Part shown: positions 32,613-45,551 of the stretch, piece after piece
Numbering within the stretch: position 1 is the stretch's first letter
Layout of the letters: every line of letters begins with the position of its first letter
Assembly (NCBI RefSeq): GCF_004011695.2
Contig: NC_082410.1
Span: 558,001 to 622,000, forward strand
DNA from: Ascochyta rabiei
Taxonomy: Eukaryota; Ascomycota; Dothideomycetes; Pleosporales; Didymellaceae
Length of the DNA: 64,000 nt
Reading direction: 5' to 3'
The notes under the pieces: generated by a model
What the model was told of the DNA's origin: nothing
The model's database searches: none
The model's input: only the letters and a program-made list of their open reading frames with translations
Position numbers and translations under genes: made by a program

Positions 32613-33470
32613 TCAACTCTCTTCGATCAGTTTTCTCTGCTGCCGTTTCTTTGTCAATATACCGACAACGAGTCCGATTACCACGATAGCGCTAAACACC
32701 GATCCCAAGATTATAGCTAAAAGGTTCTCTGAGCTTACACCTCCTTTAGAAGAGCCGCTCTCTGGACTAGAGGTGCTAGTCGCAATAGGAGCGGAGCTCG
32801 GCGGAGGAGGAGGTAAAGTCCCACTCAAACCGCCCAGGCTTGACAGCGCCTCAGATATAGAGGCCGAAGCCGTCAAATCTGCACAGAAGCTATCTGTTCT
32901 GTCACTGCAGAACTCGAACGCCTTGATCAGACCCGCGTTGTCCAGCTGGTTTTGGACTTTCGCCAGTGCACTGACGATGGATCGCTGTGCGGATGCAGCA
33001 GTTGCGGCCTCGTTCCTCATTGAGCTTATTTCTGACATGAGAGATGCTTGCGATGCATCGTTGCCGGCGTTGCTGTCGGCTGTGATCTTGTATGAGATGG
33101 GTGCCCATATGCCGAAGAGAATGGCGGATGCAACGCCAAGGATCTTGAGCGTCCAGTCAAGGAGGAAGTCGTGGCGCTGAGAGAGGAGGTGTGGTTTCGC
33201 AGCAGCAGTGAAGTCGGTAGGCGATGGAGGCTGCGAAATGTGAGCCTCTAGAGTAGGTTTGGTCGCTCTTGGCTTCTCGGGCGCCGCTGAGACCGCATTG
33301 GCAGGTGGAGCTGTTGAAGGTCCATGCTGGTTTGCGTAAGAATGTGGATGGAGTGATTCTTGATCACTCGTATACGCCTGGTTTTGTACCGGAGTGCACC
33401 CTGTGTATGATGTCTGAGAGTATGGCGAATCGTGCTGTTCGGGGAGGCTCCCGCCCGTATGGGTTGACAT
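32613..33470 (-). CDS. Hypothetical two-helix membrane protein
   Basis: A single-exon 285-residue protein. The first ~100 residues are Ser/Pro/Gln-rich and disordered. A hydrophobic helix 'WTLKILGVASAILFGIWAPISY' follows at about residues 105-126. The middle has Ala/Ser-rich helical sequence ('EISSMRNEAATAASAQRSIVSALAKVQNQLD') and a pair of cysteines ('FEFCSDRTDSFCADL'), then a Pro/Ser/Thr-rich stretch. A second helix, 'LLAIILGSVFSAIVVIGLVVGIL', lies near the end, followed by a basic tail 'TKKRQQRKL'. With both ends cytosolic, the middle would be extracellular or lumenal. I do not recognise a named family, although similar Ser/Pro-rich two-helix proteins are common in these fungi. Function unknown. 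Confidence 0.7.
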   Translation of the reverse strand: MSTHTGGSLPEQHDSPYSQTSYTGCTPVQNQAYTSDQESLHPHSYANQHGPSTAPPANAVSAAPEKPRATKPTLEAHISQPPSPTDFTAAAKPHLLSQRHDFLLDWTLKILGVASAILFGIWAPISYKITADSNAGNDASQASLMSEISSMRNEAATAASAQRSIVSALAKVQNQLDNAGLIKAFEFCSDRTDSFCADLTASASISEALSSLGGLSGTLPPPPPSSAPIATSTSSPESGSSKGGVSSENLLAIILGSVFSAIVVIGLVVGILTKKRQQRKLIEES

Positions 33471-36400
33471 CCTTGCAGTACTGAGCAGACAATATTACAT
33501 TGTTCTAGAGAATCTATACATACTGCTGTCATTTCGTTGACAGGAGGGGTTCATTGAGCAGCAGCTGACGTTGCTCTGCCGTGGGGGCTGAAATGGCTAA
33601 AATGGCTGCAGGAAGTAAGCGTCGGGAAGCATCGACCAATCTGCCTGGATCATTGCTGACCATCGCAGCACACAAATAGAACCGGAACGACTTAGCAAGT
33701 TTCTATATAAAATTGTTCCCTCTGCCTTGTCTGCGAGAAACTGCCTGAAAAAGAGCAGAGGGATAGTAGCCAGAAAAACACCTGAGTGAATAATTGCAAA
33801 GTCGTCTGCCCTAACCACAGCTGTGAGGCCTAACGTATGGCAGCGAAGTAAAAGGCATTAGAGCAAGCAACTTCCTGCTTCGATTAGCTCTTTTACGAGT
33901 CTACCCCCTTCCATACTCACATACTATCTGTGCTTATCTCCTCTCCTTCTTCCTGTCGTAATCACTTGTACCAGTTTCACTAGATGAAAGAGTCGTCCAC
34001 ATAACAACTGAGGACATCCGGGCTCTACTATCGAAACGTGATCGGTGGAGAGTTACCACTGCCGTTATTGCGCCACGGAGCCTATGGAAGATGTGGATTG
34101 AGCAGCGGAAAGAGAGAAGAGACCGTTGAGCGTAAGCGCAAGCGCGTAGACCGAGACTGTGGTCGAGATAAAGATGTGAGCTGAAGGTTCTAAGTGAAGG
34201 CGCCATGGAGATCCTTCTTCTTTCGTCACGATCTCCGGAGCGGAAGCACCCAGCTTGCTAGTTGTCGTTATCCACCACACAACTCACCTTCGACGACAGC
34301 GTTGTCTTTCCTCATCTCACTCATTGTACGATAGCCGCATTGCGCAGGACGAAGCAGGCTCCACACGGTCGGACACGGTACGTGAGCAGGCCTTTGGCCC
34401 CGAATTATTCGATCCTAGGCAAAGCAGGCACCATGTGCAAACGTAGCAGGACAGCCTCGCTGCTCACCAAAGCAATGCACAGACAAAGTCATCCTTACAA
34501 GCCTGCGTCGCCGACCAACTGTCCAATAGCCTGATCCGAGGAGTGCCGCAGCATGGGGCAGTATGCATTGCACCTTCCTCCCACGCCTTCATCCCGCTCA
34601 GGGTATCCAGACGTGTGCGTCCGTGCACGGAAACAGACGAGTCATGTCGATATCTGGCTCGACTCGTCCCGCAGGACTGACTGGGGTTGGCGAGGCAAGG
34701 TCTCGATCCAGCGAGGCGGCCCACGGACAGCACGTGCCGATCAAACTAGCATGACAGTCAAATTCGGTTGGGAATACCAAAAACTTGATTCCTCTGGTTA
34801 TCACAGGGCTGGAAGTCGCTTCGAGCTGTTCTCGATCATGAATTACTTGTGCAGGCATTTGCGAACCCAAAGTTGTATCGAAGATTTATCAGCGGAAGCT
34901 GCCGCTGCAATGCATCACCCATGTTCCACGGATTACCAAATTCCAAGATTACAGCCCACCTTCATCCCGCGAACGGTCGGTGCTGCAAATCGGTCCGCTT
35001 GCGTGCGAACAAATATTTGCTTTTGTGCAGCACAAACCTCTCGCCCTGCAGGCATTATTACGACAGGAGGGTGAAAGGATGTTGTGCCAACAGCGAAAGC
35101 CTACATCGAACCTTGCTTGATCACCCTACATACAGGGCCAGCACGCCAGGGGTGCTGACTTGCTCAATCAACTGCGCTGAACAATGTAGGCGTAACAATA
35201 TTGAGGCTCCGTATGAAGTCTGCATGCTGGCCAACCAGCTGAAACGGCTGCTTTCATTCGCTCCTCCGCTTCCTCAACAGAGCTACCCACTTATTCCTGC
35301 CGAACACAGGAAAGTGCTGCTTGGCGGCTCACGGGAGGGATCCTCTAAGAAACGCTAAATCCACTGGGTCGGTGTGCGCTTTAGCGCATGGCGTTGGCTT
35401 GTGGAGTGCTTTTGCACAGGCGAGGCCGAGGCGTCCACGCCAAAGCGTGAGCTAATCCATGACCTTGTATCTCCACACGGTCAGTCCGAAGTCCATGGTA
35501 ACCACCGCGCACCTTGAGACGAAACAGTCACTCTGTTAGATCTTAGCAGAAAGTCTGTTCGTTCGTGACGCTGTAGCGAGCCTAATGAAAATGAGCAGTG
35601 CGTTCATCACGACATTGGGTGGCTCACCACGCTCGCACAAGACTTGCCGTACAACGGGAGTACAGCACTATCGGTTTCGAACAGCGAACAACGACAGACC
35701 ACATCGCTCTACTGACTGGCTGGCACGGAACATGAGATACTCGCATTCCATACGCTTGCTGCAACACAAACTTTGGGTGACCCAGACCACTGGCGCATCC
35801 CACGGAAGCCTCGTGTGCTGATCACCCGTCGATGTGGCTTTTGGAGTCCCATGCGCCTGCACACTGCACACCACCTCATCTGTGTGGCCTTCCAGAAGCG
35901 ACTACAAAGCCGCCATGGTACGTTTCCGTAAGACTGTACTCTGCACGAGAATGCATCCAACTTCATACCCAGTCTAGCGACGATGTCAGACCACGCAAGC
36001 TTGGACCCGCAAAAAACAGGCAAGATGTATGTGAGCGATCTGTTTGGCGCTATCTGGGTCGACCATGAGCATGTCTCAGATGCGTTGTCGGCCATGTCTT
36101 TCGTCCTGTCATGTCGAGGTTCTCTTCGCTTAGTAGATACTTGGCGCTTACCAGTAAAGTTGCCAGTCTAAAACACCCCTCTCAACGTTCACTTCACGTG
36201 CGGCGTCAGACAGGCCCACTGAAAAATGGTGAGTCCGAGTTGAGAATGGACCTTATACGAGATGGACATTCTTCAACACACCTCTTGATCTGTGGACACA
36301 TTGTCACACGGTGGGCGACTCGTAAGAGTTGAAGACGGCTACACAACGCAGAATGTATGCCTAGGATGTTCGCGAAACAGGCTCGTTCTGGGATAGCCTC

Positions 36401-39097
36401 GTTCTGTCGGCCCGCAAAGCAAAAGATGGATCGACAGGGTCGTGCCGGTCACCAAGACGTCTAGGCTGGGCTCCCCAATCGTGTGGCCTTGACTGATAGC
36501 TCACTTCAACTGTTGGCTGCAACAAGCACGTTCATGAGTTGATCGTCCAAGCTACACGATTCGCTGGGCTACGACTTCCAGACAGCCCAAATATAGCGCT
36601 TTGACAACACATGTGGCGGTGCGTAGCCACAAGATTCCTCAGGAGGGGAGTCTTCGTGCTACAGTCGTAATATTGTAGTTTCAGTTCCTGCGTCCTAGGG
36701 CCTGGTGGATTGCACCGCAGCTGTGTAATGCAACAGGTATCGATTGCGTACGGACAACGCTACATCCTGCCAGCATACGGCCAGGAATAGTTTGTCTTTC
36801 TCTCGCATCGCCTTACTCGAAGCCCATCGCCTTACTCGAAGCCCATCGCCGTCGGCAGGCTGGCCAAAACGAGACCTCTGGGAATCTCGGCCCAATCTAG
36901 TACCCATGAGATGGGCAAACTGAATTGTGGGACCGACGACAGCAGCGAGGTTGAGTGTGGGATCCTGAACGCAAAACAGTTCGTCTTGGGAAGGCATACT
37001 GGACCGTGCCGCTGAAAGGGTCACCCCGCAAAAGCCATCACGGCCCACCACGCGAATGACGGACCGTTACGTCTATGGGTGGTACAAGACGACGGACCAA
37101 GGCACCCGGCCGGACGGCGACAAGCCGGATCCCAAATGAACTCATGATTAGGGGCAAGTGTTACATTGCTCCAGAGAGAGAGTGTAACGCAGTCAATATC
37201 GATGCGGTAGGCCAGCGATACCCCACTGCAGGCGTGAATGCTGCATCAGGACTAGGTAAGCGAGGTGGTCGATCCACGAGACCCAGTACTGCGCTCCCAC
37301 CTGCAGTTCACGCCAGTCCTTCAACCTTATCCATGCCTTCGGGCCAGATAGCTTCAGGGACCACGAGGGGAACACAGAGGTGCCCGGGCCAGAGGATCTA
37401 ATCATACGGGGTGCCATGTCTGGACATGGGAAACGTTGTGACAGGCTGACCACAAGGGTGTCTGCTATGCGGCTCTTGCTGTGTACGACTTGTAGGCAAT
37501 ATGGGTTGTGCTCTGGAGGAGCGGCCCCGACAACGAGGGTCGAGGGCTTGCAGACAAAGAGACTGCAAATGGCGCGAGGAAGCGAAGGCGTGCTGCATAG
37601 GTGTGCGCCGGCTCACAGCGCAGCCATTTCCACAAACGGAGTGCGTGCAGTGGGTGCAGCAGGCATATGCTCAACCCATGGGACATGGAGCTCTCCATTT
37701 GCAGCCTTGAAAGAACGGCGGCGACTTCAGCGTGTGAGGAGGACGAAGTCTGAACAGACGTAAGGCCCACGTGTTCCTGACGACGATGCCCGCTGCACTC
37801 TGACATCACGATGCGATGATGTCGATGTGAGCGGTGAGGTTGTTCGCTGAGGAGCACTGCACTGCGGCGACTGCGCCCTCATGCCCCACGATGCGCTCGG
37901 TCAATAGGCGTCAATAGGCCGGCGACACGTCGAGCAGGGCATGGTCTTAATTATAGCCCCGCCTCTGGTCCAATGAGACGTCACCTCGACAGGCACAGCC
38001 GCGCACCAGCCACAGGGCCCGCATGGGTAGGCCGGCGAAGGCGAAGGCGAAAGCGGTGCGAACCAGACGCCGGACGGGCCCCAGTGCCCCAGTCCGTGGA
38101 CCGGGCGCGACTGACGGGGTCTGCTCCCATGGCCCCCCCGACAAAAGACAAAAGCGGTGATGTAGCGTGCACATGCTCTGAAGGCGGTGCCTAATCCGCT
38201 TACCTTCGCCAGATGGAGTGTGGGCGCTTCTGGTGGCTGCGCCTTTACTCGCTGGCGGGCGCCTCCTGCCCTCGCATTGGGCATGGAGCAGCGCCTTGGC
38301 GCGGTGCAGGGGTGTCCTGGCCCGCACGGCCTCACCGCAATCCACAGACACTTGTCGTCCCACTACCACTACCTACTGTGTATGTGCGCAGCAGTCGGGG
38401 CGCGCGATCCAGGCGGGGACGTGGATGCTGGCGGCCGGTAGGCTCTGCCTGCTCTTATTTCTCCTAGCGTCACTTACCGTTCCCAATCTGCCACCTCATG
38501 CCACAGGCCCCACGGGCCCACGCTTCGGTAGGGCAGAGGGCAGGGGTTCGCCGTGGCTTTTCGTGCCCTGTCCGCACGGGGGGCCATGGACGACTGTGTC
38601 TGAGGCCTGATGTATAAACGACACTTCGCCCCCGAGCCACTGTCCTCCACTCCAGGCCTCCCGATCAACACAAACGCAACTCCTTCTGGACCTTGTTCGA
38701 ATCTTGCGTCTACTGTCCAGCATCGAGTCCTTCTCGCTTGCGACTTGTCCCCCGCAGTCTTGACGCCCGGGAAGACTGCACCTCGGAACCGCTTCGCGCC
38801 GTCGCCTATCAACCCAAACCCGCAACCGATCTGCACTTGATCGACGCTTTCGATTGTCGTCCACCCGAACCAAGCGATTCTGGCTACCCGTACTCCCTCT
38901 TCTCAGAGCTGGTAAGCCTCCCCTGCCAGGTGCTTGCTTACCATGCACGCTAGTGACCCCAACACTGCTTATCCTCCCATCGAACCCAGCCCGCTCTCGT
39001 TTTCTTTGAACCCTGCTGACTTGAACTGTCGACATAAGATCTGAGCGGCTCTTGAACTTACCTCTTCTTGCCCTGCAACCTGTCTACATCAGTCACC
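33471..39097. other. Gene-free stretch, 5.6 kb
   Basis: No convincing coding sequence. Open frames up to ~170 codons occur on both strands without motifs. A 19-bp unit is repeated 2.4 times at 36806-36850. The right end (about 37.9-39.1 kb) is GC-richer and probably contains the promoter and a long 5' leader of the C2H2 gene. Degenerate transposon remains are possible but I could not identify any. Confidence 0.4.
36806..36850. repeat. Short tandem repeat, 19 bp x 2.4
   Basis: Two exact 19-bp units (36806-36824, 36825-36843) and a partial third. Likely a replication-slippage product. Confidence 0.7.
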
Positions 39098-40890
39098 ATG
39101 GTCGACTACGCATATCCCCCAACCATGCATCACGACTTCGAGCTCTACTCTCAGGAGCAAGAGCAGCAACTGCACTACCTCCCCACCCCACAGCCCTTCC
39201 TTGCCTCATCAGCATATAGCATGGATCAATCATTTAGCACACCATTCGAACATATGCTCCCTCTTGTTGAGGCACCAAGGCCGCAGTATCACTATGACCA
39301 CATGGCTCAAGGACACAAACTTGCACAGTACGGCTACCACAGCCCGTCTGAATCCCCACACTCCACATTCAACTCGTTCCAAGACCAGCCTCCAATCCTC
39401 TCTGCCTCTTCTGAGTCTGGTGCTTCCGCATCATCTTCCGCCCTGGGCTCTCCTTCGGTTACACCCCAATTCGAAGTCGAGTCCTGGAACCCCATGGCAA
39501 TGGGACTCACGTCCAGCTTCGAGTACCCAGCCCTGGTTGCAGCCGAGAAGACTTTTGTTGGTGAGTCAGCAGTTTCTTCTGCAACAGAAATATCTACTTC
39601 CATATCTTCTTCTACGCAATCTGCTGCGAGCAATGTATTCAAAACACCTACCACTCCTGCATCAGCAAATTGGTTGCCTTTGGGGTCGAATCTACGAAGA
39701 AACTCCACACTGCCGAATGAGGTCTACTCGTACGACCTGTCTACTTCACCCACCTCTTCTTCTTCTTCCGCCACTCCTTCTCCTATTTACTCAAGAACTC
39801 GTTTCAGTCGTGCGTCATTCTCTCAAGAATCTTGTCCGTCTCCTCCCCACGTGAGCGCTTTGCTAGAGTGATGCAGAAAGCTGATGTAACGAACGCAGAC
39901 CCAAATATCATTCAGCCATTCTCGTATGCCCCCCAGAGCCCCTTTCCGGAGATCCGAACAACACCCTCGGATTACTTTCCCATAGTCGAGCAGCCTGTTT
40001 CGCCAGCTCTCTCGCAGCTCTCAGCACACAGCCCACGCCCACACATAAAGCAGGGCAGTGCAAGTCCCTATCTTCACACAACACACTTCCATCCGTACCA
40101 GAGACGAGGTTCGGTAGCCTCTTTGCACTCGCACAAGTCGAATGCAAGCCGGCGCAGCCGCAGCGGAAGCAGCTATGAGTTGGATGACGAGACTATGCAG
40201 AAGGGCATGTGCCCTCTGCCAGAGTGTGGACGCGTGTTCAAGGACTTGAAGGCGCATATGCTTACCCATCAGAACGAGCGTCCAGAGAAATGCCCAATCA
40301 CGACCTGCGAGTACCATGTCAAGGGCTTCGCACGGAAATATGACAAGAACAGGCATACCCTTACTCACTACAAGGGCACTATGGTCTGTGGCTTTTGCCC
40401 AGGCAGTGGCTCGGCGGCGGAGAAGAGCTTCAACCGCGCGGATGTTTTCAAGAGGCATCTCACTTCCGTTCACGGTGTTGAGCAGAACCCGCCCAACAGC
40501 CGTAAGAAGAGCCCTGGCGGTGCTCGCAAAGCATACTGTCCACAGATTGCCGGCACTTGCTCGACTTGCTCGGTCACCTTTGCCAACGCTCAGGAGTTTT
40601 ACGAGCACTTGGATGACTGTGTGCTGCGCGTCGTGCAACAGGCCGATCCCTGCGAGGCCATCAACCAGCGCCTGCTGACTTCGGTCGCCGAAGACGAGGA
40701 CGTCACCGATACTCTGGATCGCAATGGGCTTTCCAAGAGCATCGAGTACACCGTCCCCAGCTACAACGACAACGATGAAGAGGAGGACTTTGACGAGGAA
40801 TTCGACAACGACGACCACGACGATGCTACCTATGGCAGCCGTTGCTCCCGCTCTGGCAAGGGAGGCATCAAGAAGACCAAGTCCAATTGA
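39098..40890 (+). CDS. C2H2 zinc-finger transcription regulator (frame continues past UGA to 41319)
   Basis: Two exons, 39098-39809 and 39899-40890, give 567 residues to the first stop. The 89-nt intron (GTGCGT donor, GCAG acceptor) is my best joining of two frames; an alternative donor a little downstream is possible. The first ~350 residues are Ser/Pro/Gln-rich and disordered. C2H2-type fingers follow: 'CPLPECGRVFKDLKAHMLTH', 'CPITTCEYHVKGFARKYDKNRHTLTH' and 'CGFCPGSGSAAEKSFNRADVFKRHLTSVH'. A fourth Cys/His group is 'CSTCSVTFANAQEFYEHLDDC', then an acidic run. The frame meets TGA at 40888-40890 but stays open for 142 more codons to 41319 with clearly coding-like sequence ('GRKKRKNYPLAWGC', 'KKRVLCVYDGARRLWKDDMMLDSEFEVRMKLPDG'). 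The true C-terminus is therefore uncertain. Targets unknown. Confidence 0.82.
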
Positions 40891-41319
40891 CAATCAACAC
40901 ATCCTCGAGGTGTCGGCGCTTGGCAGCACGTCGGGGATGGTAACTCGTCCAAGATCACAAAGCCTGTCCGTGGACCGCGGGCAGGTCTCACATTCTCGAA
41001 AGGCGGCGTGGCAGCCACGTCGTGTGGGCGCAAGAAGCGCAAGAACTACCCGCTTGCCTGGGGCTGTCCGACCGAGAAGATGAAGATGAAGAAGCGTGTC
41101 CTGTGCGTCTACGATGGCGCTCGACGGCTGTGGAAGGACGACATGATGCTCGACTCGGAGTTTGAGGTGCGCATGAAGCTGCCCGACGGCAAGAGCTACG
41201 TGACGGACCTCGATGTGCAGACGATGAAGCGCGCCGAGGCGCTCCACGGCGCCACGCCTGAGGAAAAGGGACACTGGGTCCCGGACAACATGAGAGGCAT
41301 GGGCGAATATGTGTTTTGA
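40891..41319 (+). other. In-frame coding-like extension after the UGA of the C2H2 gene
   Basis: This segment is in the same frame as the zinc-finger exon and is open for 142 codons. The part from about 40960 onward looks like protein: basic 'KPVRGPRAGLTFSKGG', 'GRKKRKNYPLAWGC' and 'DSEFEVRMKLPDGKSYVTDLDVQTMKRAEAL'. It has no good independent start before 41008. It may be joined by a 3n-length intron that removes the stop (for example about 69 nt from a GTTGCT donor near 40849 to CTCGAG), reached by UGA readthrough, or cut off by a recent nonsense change. Confidence 0.6.
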
Positions 41320-41637
41320 TTGGACTGCACTGCACTGCACTGCACTACATTATTCAAGCGTCACGACTTTTTCACCTTGCTCACGGACTTTGGCAAAAAG
41401 GAGGATACACAATCATGTTTGCCAGCGGGCGACGCGTACACAGACACGTATCACGACATTGTACAAGTTGTAGAATCACTTGTTGTTGGCGGCTGTTTTT
41501 TATTGTTGCTCTGCGAATGCTTGGATGGATCGATACCACTACCTATGGTCCGGGTTGCTACGGCGTTGGACATGACTTGCAGCGGACTTCTGTGCTGGGT
41601 TGGTTGGTGGATTGGTTGATCATCGTGCTGTGCACGG

Positions 41638-41885
41638 CAATCTATTGAATTCTAATCCCTTTCATGACGACTGTGCACTCGGTCTGTTAAACTCTAATAC
41701 GTTTCATGACAACTGTGCACGGTAATCTATTGAATTCTAATACGTTTCATGACAACTGTGCACGGCAAATCTATTGAACCCTAATAAGCTTCATGACAAC
41801 TGTGCACGGCAATCTATTGAACCCTAGTAAGTTTCATGACAACCGTGCATGGCAATTCACCGAATTCTAACACCTTTCATGACAC
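41638..41885. repeat. Minisatellite, about 43-bp unit, six copies
   Basis: Six units share the core TTCATGACAACTGTGCACGG followed by AATCTATTGAATTCTAATA. The TTCATGAC landmark starts at 41661, 41703, 41746, 41790, 41833 and 41876, giving a spacing of 42-44 bp. Units differ by a few substitutions, so the array is not brand new. It lies just downstream of the C2H2 gene. Confidence 0.9.
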
Positions 41886-42098
41886 CCTTTGCGCTTCTCT
41901 CGACCATGGTGAGTCTCACTCTCCTAGCCACGACACAGGTCGGGTGCTTCGGTGGCGCAAAGTCGCACAGCACACTGCAACAGTGGGTCTCTTCCCGGCA
42001 CCACGGCTGTGGTTCTCTGGCACCCACCCACTCACCCACCTGCTCTCGGGCTGACGCTTACGGTGGGGTGGGTGCGACATGGTCACATCGCGATGCAG

Positions 42099-42130
<32 letters not shown>

Positions 42131-42390
42131 GCCGAAAGACAGTCGGCGACCATCGACGGCCATCGACCTGTACACCGTCGCTGTGACATCACAAGTCGCA
42201 GATCCTCTCCGCACGTACCTGATGGATAGACAGGGGCGCACGGCGAGCTTGCCCACCTCCGCATTCCCGACCATGGATGGCGCTTTGCAAGAGGTGCAGG
42301 GTGTGTCCTGATACGACGTGAGCTGGCTAGCGCTGATCTGCGTGCACACAGGCTCGGGCAGGCTAAGATTAGCTGGTGATGCTGCTGGTG

Positions 42391-42421
<31 letters not shown>

Positions 42422-42860
42422 AGGATTGTATTGAATTGAGGACGCAACACTTTGATGTCACCTGCGGCCCCTGCAGCCCCTGCAGCAAGGTGTGAGAGGT
42501 TAATGATCCTGCTGGTGCATGTGTTGGTTGGCCTTGGTGTGCCTCGCAGCTGCAATGGTGTTAGTTGAAGATGTGTCGGCAGTACACAGGATAGGACTGT
42601 GTAATTATTTGACAGGCTGCTGGATAGGCAGGGAAGCTGTTCGCAGATGAAGGCAGGAGGGCGTCCAGCAAGTGCTAGACTTCAAGGGGGGCGGGCGCGC
42701 GACAGTGAGGGCAAACGTTGACGCGCACGAGTGGCCCTGTTTTGGCCGTGGTGGCTATGGCCAGCCAGCCTCAGGCTCGAAGGCGTCGGTCCAGTGTTTA
42801 CTGTCTCCTGTCTACTGTGTCCAGTGTCTGACCCACAATGCTGGTGGTGACGGGCGGGAT

Positions 42861-42892
42861 GACGGGCGACGGGCGACGGGCGACGGGCGACG
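42861..42892. repeat. GACGGGC heptamer repeat
   Basis: About four and a half tandem 7-bp units, GC-rich, upstream of the Zn2Cys6 gene. Confidence 0.75.
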
Positions 42893-43027
42893 AGGGGCCG
42901 TGGGGGGTTTGGCGCAGAGGCCCATGCTCGGTCACGATAGCGGTAACGATATCGCTCCACTAACCTTCTCTATTGCTTGACACTCTCTAATTCCGCGCCT
43001 GGGATCCGGGACAGGTCCCCACTTGCC

Positions 43028-43487
43028 ATGGACTCGAGCGGTGCGCGTGCCCAGGCGACGACGACGACGACGACTGTGAATGTAAACGCGAACGCGAGCG
43101 CAGCATATGGTCGCACCGCCAGCGCGCCCTTTGGCCATGCCGCCGCCGCCGCCGCAGCAGCAGCAGGCGACGACAGCGACGCCGCCCTTTGGCCGCAGCA
43201 GCCGGTGCAGCTTGCGCGCGGACGGCAACCACGCGACGCGCAGGCCAAGATCATTCCATACCATGTCTCGTCCATGGACGAGTTCGAGACGGCCCTGCGC
43301 GAGTACCTCGACGCCCCGCCCGAGCAGCCTGAGCACACCGAGGCCCAGCTCTCCTTCTGGATCGGCACAAGCTTCATGGTGTCGGCTCCAGGCGCCCATT
43401 CCAGCGCACAGCAGCAGCAACAGCAGCAAGAACAACAACAAGAACAAGAACAACAACAAGAACAACAACAACAACAAAAACAACAGG

Positions 43488-43562
<75 letters not shown>

Positions 43563-45510
43563 CTCCGCCGCCGCCACCATCACAACACCAACAACACCAA
43601 CAACATCGACACCAACACCAGCCACTCCCTGCCCAGCAGAACCCGCACGCGCCCCCGGGCTACCAGCCTGCGCATGGCTTCCCCACACAGTACGGCGGAC
43701 CCTACCAGTCCGTCTCAGACCCCGCCATGGCCCTGACCCTGCCGTCCGCCTTCCCGCAGCCGTCGCTGCCAGACGACGCGAGCAGCACCAGCACCAGCAC
43801 GCCAAACAAAAAACCCGAGCACAAGGTCAGCATGAGCGTCATGGAGGCCCTGCAGCAAACGGCCGACCCCAAGGACAAGATGCGCAAGCAGCGCGCCATC
43901 GCAAAGTGCGCCGTCGACGCCATCCAGAGGATCGACGGCTACCGCTACAGCTTCCACAACTGCTGGAACAGCAGAGAAGACGACAGCTTCCGCTTCTCCT
44001 ACTACTGCAACGACTCGCTGCTCAACAAGGACCGCGCCGCCAATGGCAAGGGGGCTAAGCTGGGCAAGCGTGCCACCAAGCCAGTCTACGACTGCAAAGG
44101 CGTCCTGTCCATCAAGTTCTCCGCCACCAAGGAGACGCTGGACGTCTTCTACAAGCACGTCCCCATCCACAAGACGTACGAGGAGCGAGCACCCCCTCCG
44201 CGCAAGGACTCGAAACGCCGCAAGTTCCTCGAGGAGAACGACCCCGAGGCGCTGGCGAGGATAGCGAACCGGCCCAAGGACGACAGTGTTGAGCCCATAC
44301 CCAAACTGAAGAAGAAGAAGCTCTCGAAACCGGACCCGCCCAGGCCATCCAACACGTCGCTCGAGAGCGATCTGAGAGCACAGAGTCTGCAGTCCCTGCT
44401 GCTGCTGATCAGAGATGATCCGTCTGCGCCGCCTGAGCCACCTCTTCACGAGTCAGACTCGCCTGTCGTCCAGCAACCCGTCACAGTTCTGCAGTCGCCG
44501 ATTCAGCCGCCCCGGAACCAGCTGGTCCAGCAACAACAGCAACAGCGAAGGCGGCCGAGGAACAGCTGCGACGTCTGCAAGGCCAAGAAGACTAAGGTGC
44601 GTTCTGGTTGTATCACAACAGTACGGTCACAAGCTAACTTACTACTCAGTGCGACGGTGTCAGACCAGTGTGCCAGACCTGTGCTGACAAGAACCGGCAA
44701 TGCTTCTACTCTGAACCGCCTCCCAGTGAGGACCGTCGTCAGCCAATGGGAGTGGGTGAGCCAGTACGCCAGGTACAAGCTCCGAGCAGCGAGCTGTCTG
44801 AGCTCGAGAAGATGAAGAGGGAGCTGGAAGAAGCAAAGGCGCGAATTCAACAACTGGAACAGGAGAAGCAAACATCTACGACACCCGTGCAGGCGCCGCA
44901 GACAGCTCCACAGCCGCAGTCCCAGCCCCAGCCACATGCTCCGCCCCAGAAGCGCCCTTCCCTCCCTCACTCGCAGACACAAACACATACGCAGCAACCA
45001 CAACAGCAGCAACGCCACCAGGCGGTTGCACAGAACCATCGCCAACAACTGCAACAACTCAACCAAGCTGCCCAGCGCCGCAACAGCCCCCAGCAGATGG
45101 CTTACACCCTGGACGGACAGCCGGTGCAGCAGCAACAACACCTACAGAGCCCACGCCAGCCATTGCAGACGGCGCAACAGCAGCTGCAAGCTGCTGCGCA
45201 AGCAATGCCCCTCCAAGCCCAGCAGAGCTACTTCACAGCTGCCAACCACACGCCCTACGTCGCACTGAACCGCTCCATGACGCAGGGCTCCCTATCATCC
45301 CAATCCGCGCAGAACGCACTGTCCTCGCAGAACTCGTTGTCGTCCTCCACCGGACTAGGACAGACGCAGCCGCAGACTCAGATGCACAACAGCGGCAGCC
45401 TCGCAAACGGCGGGTCTGTCGACGCGACTACGCTGTACGGAAGCGTAGGGAGGAACGATCTCGGCTGGCCGCCTGCCGCGTACTACGGGTACCAGAGCGC
45501 GCAGCAGCAA

Positions 45511-45551
<41 letters not shown>

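Larger units (their letters stand above)
41320..43027. other. Intergenic with minisatellite and several microsatellites
   Basis: No convincing gene. Contains the 43-bp minisatellite (below), an AGC repeat around 42102-42131, a CTG repeat around 42393-42421 and a GACGGGC heptamer repeat at about 42861-42892. The right end is the promoter of the Zn2Cys6 gene. Confidence 0.5.

Noticed and set aside
34553..35358. Overlapping 170-codon frames considered as a transposon remnant
   Set aside because: No transposase, reverse transcriptase or terminal repeat features could be found.
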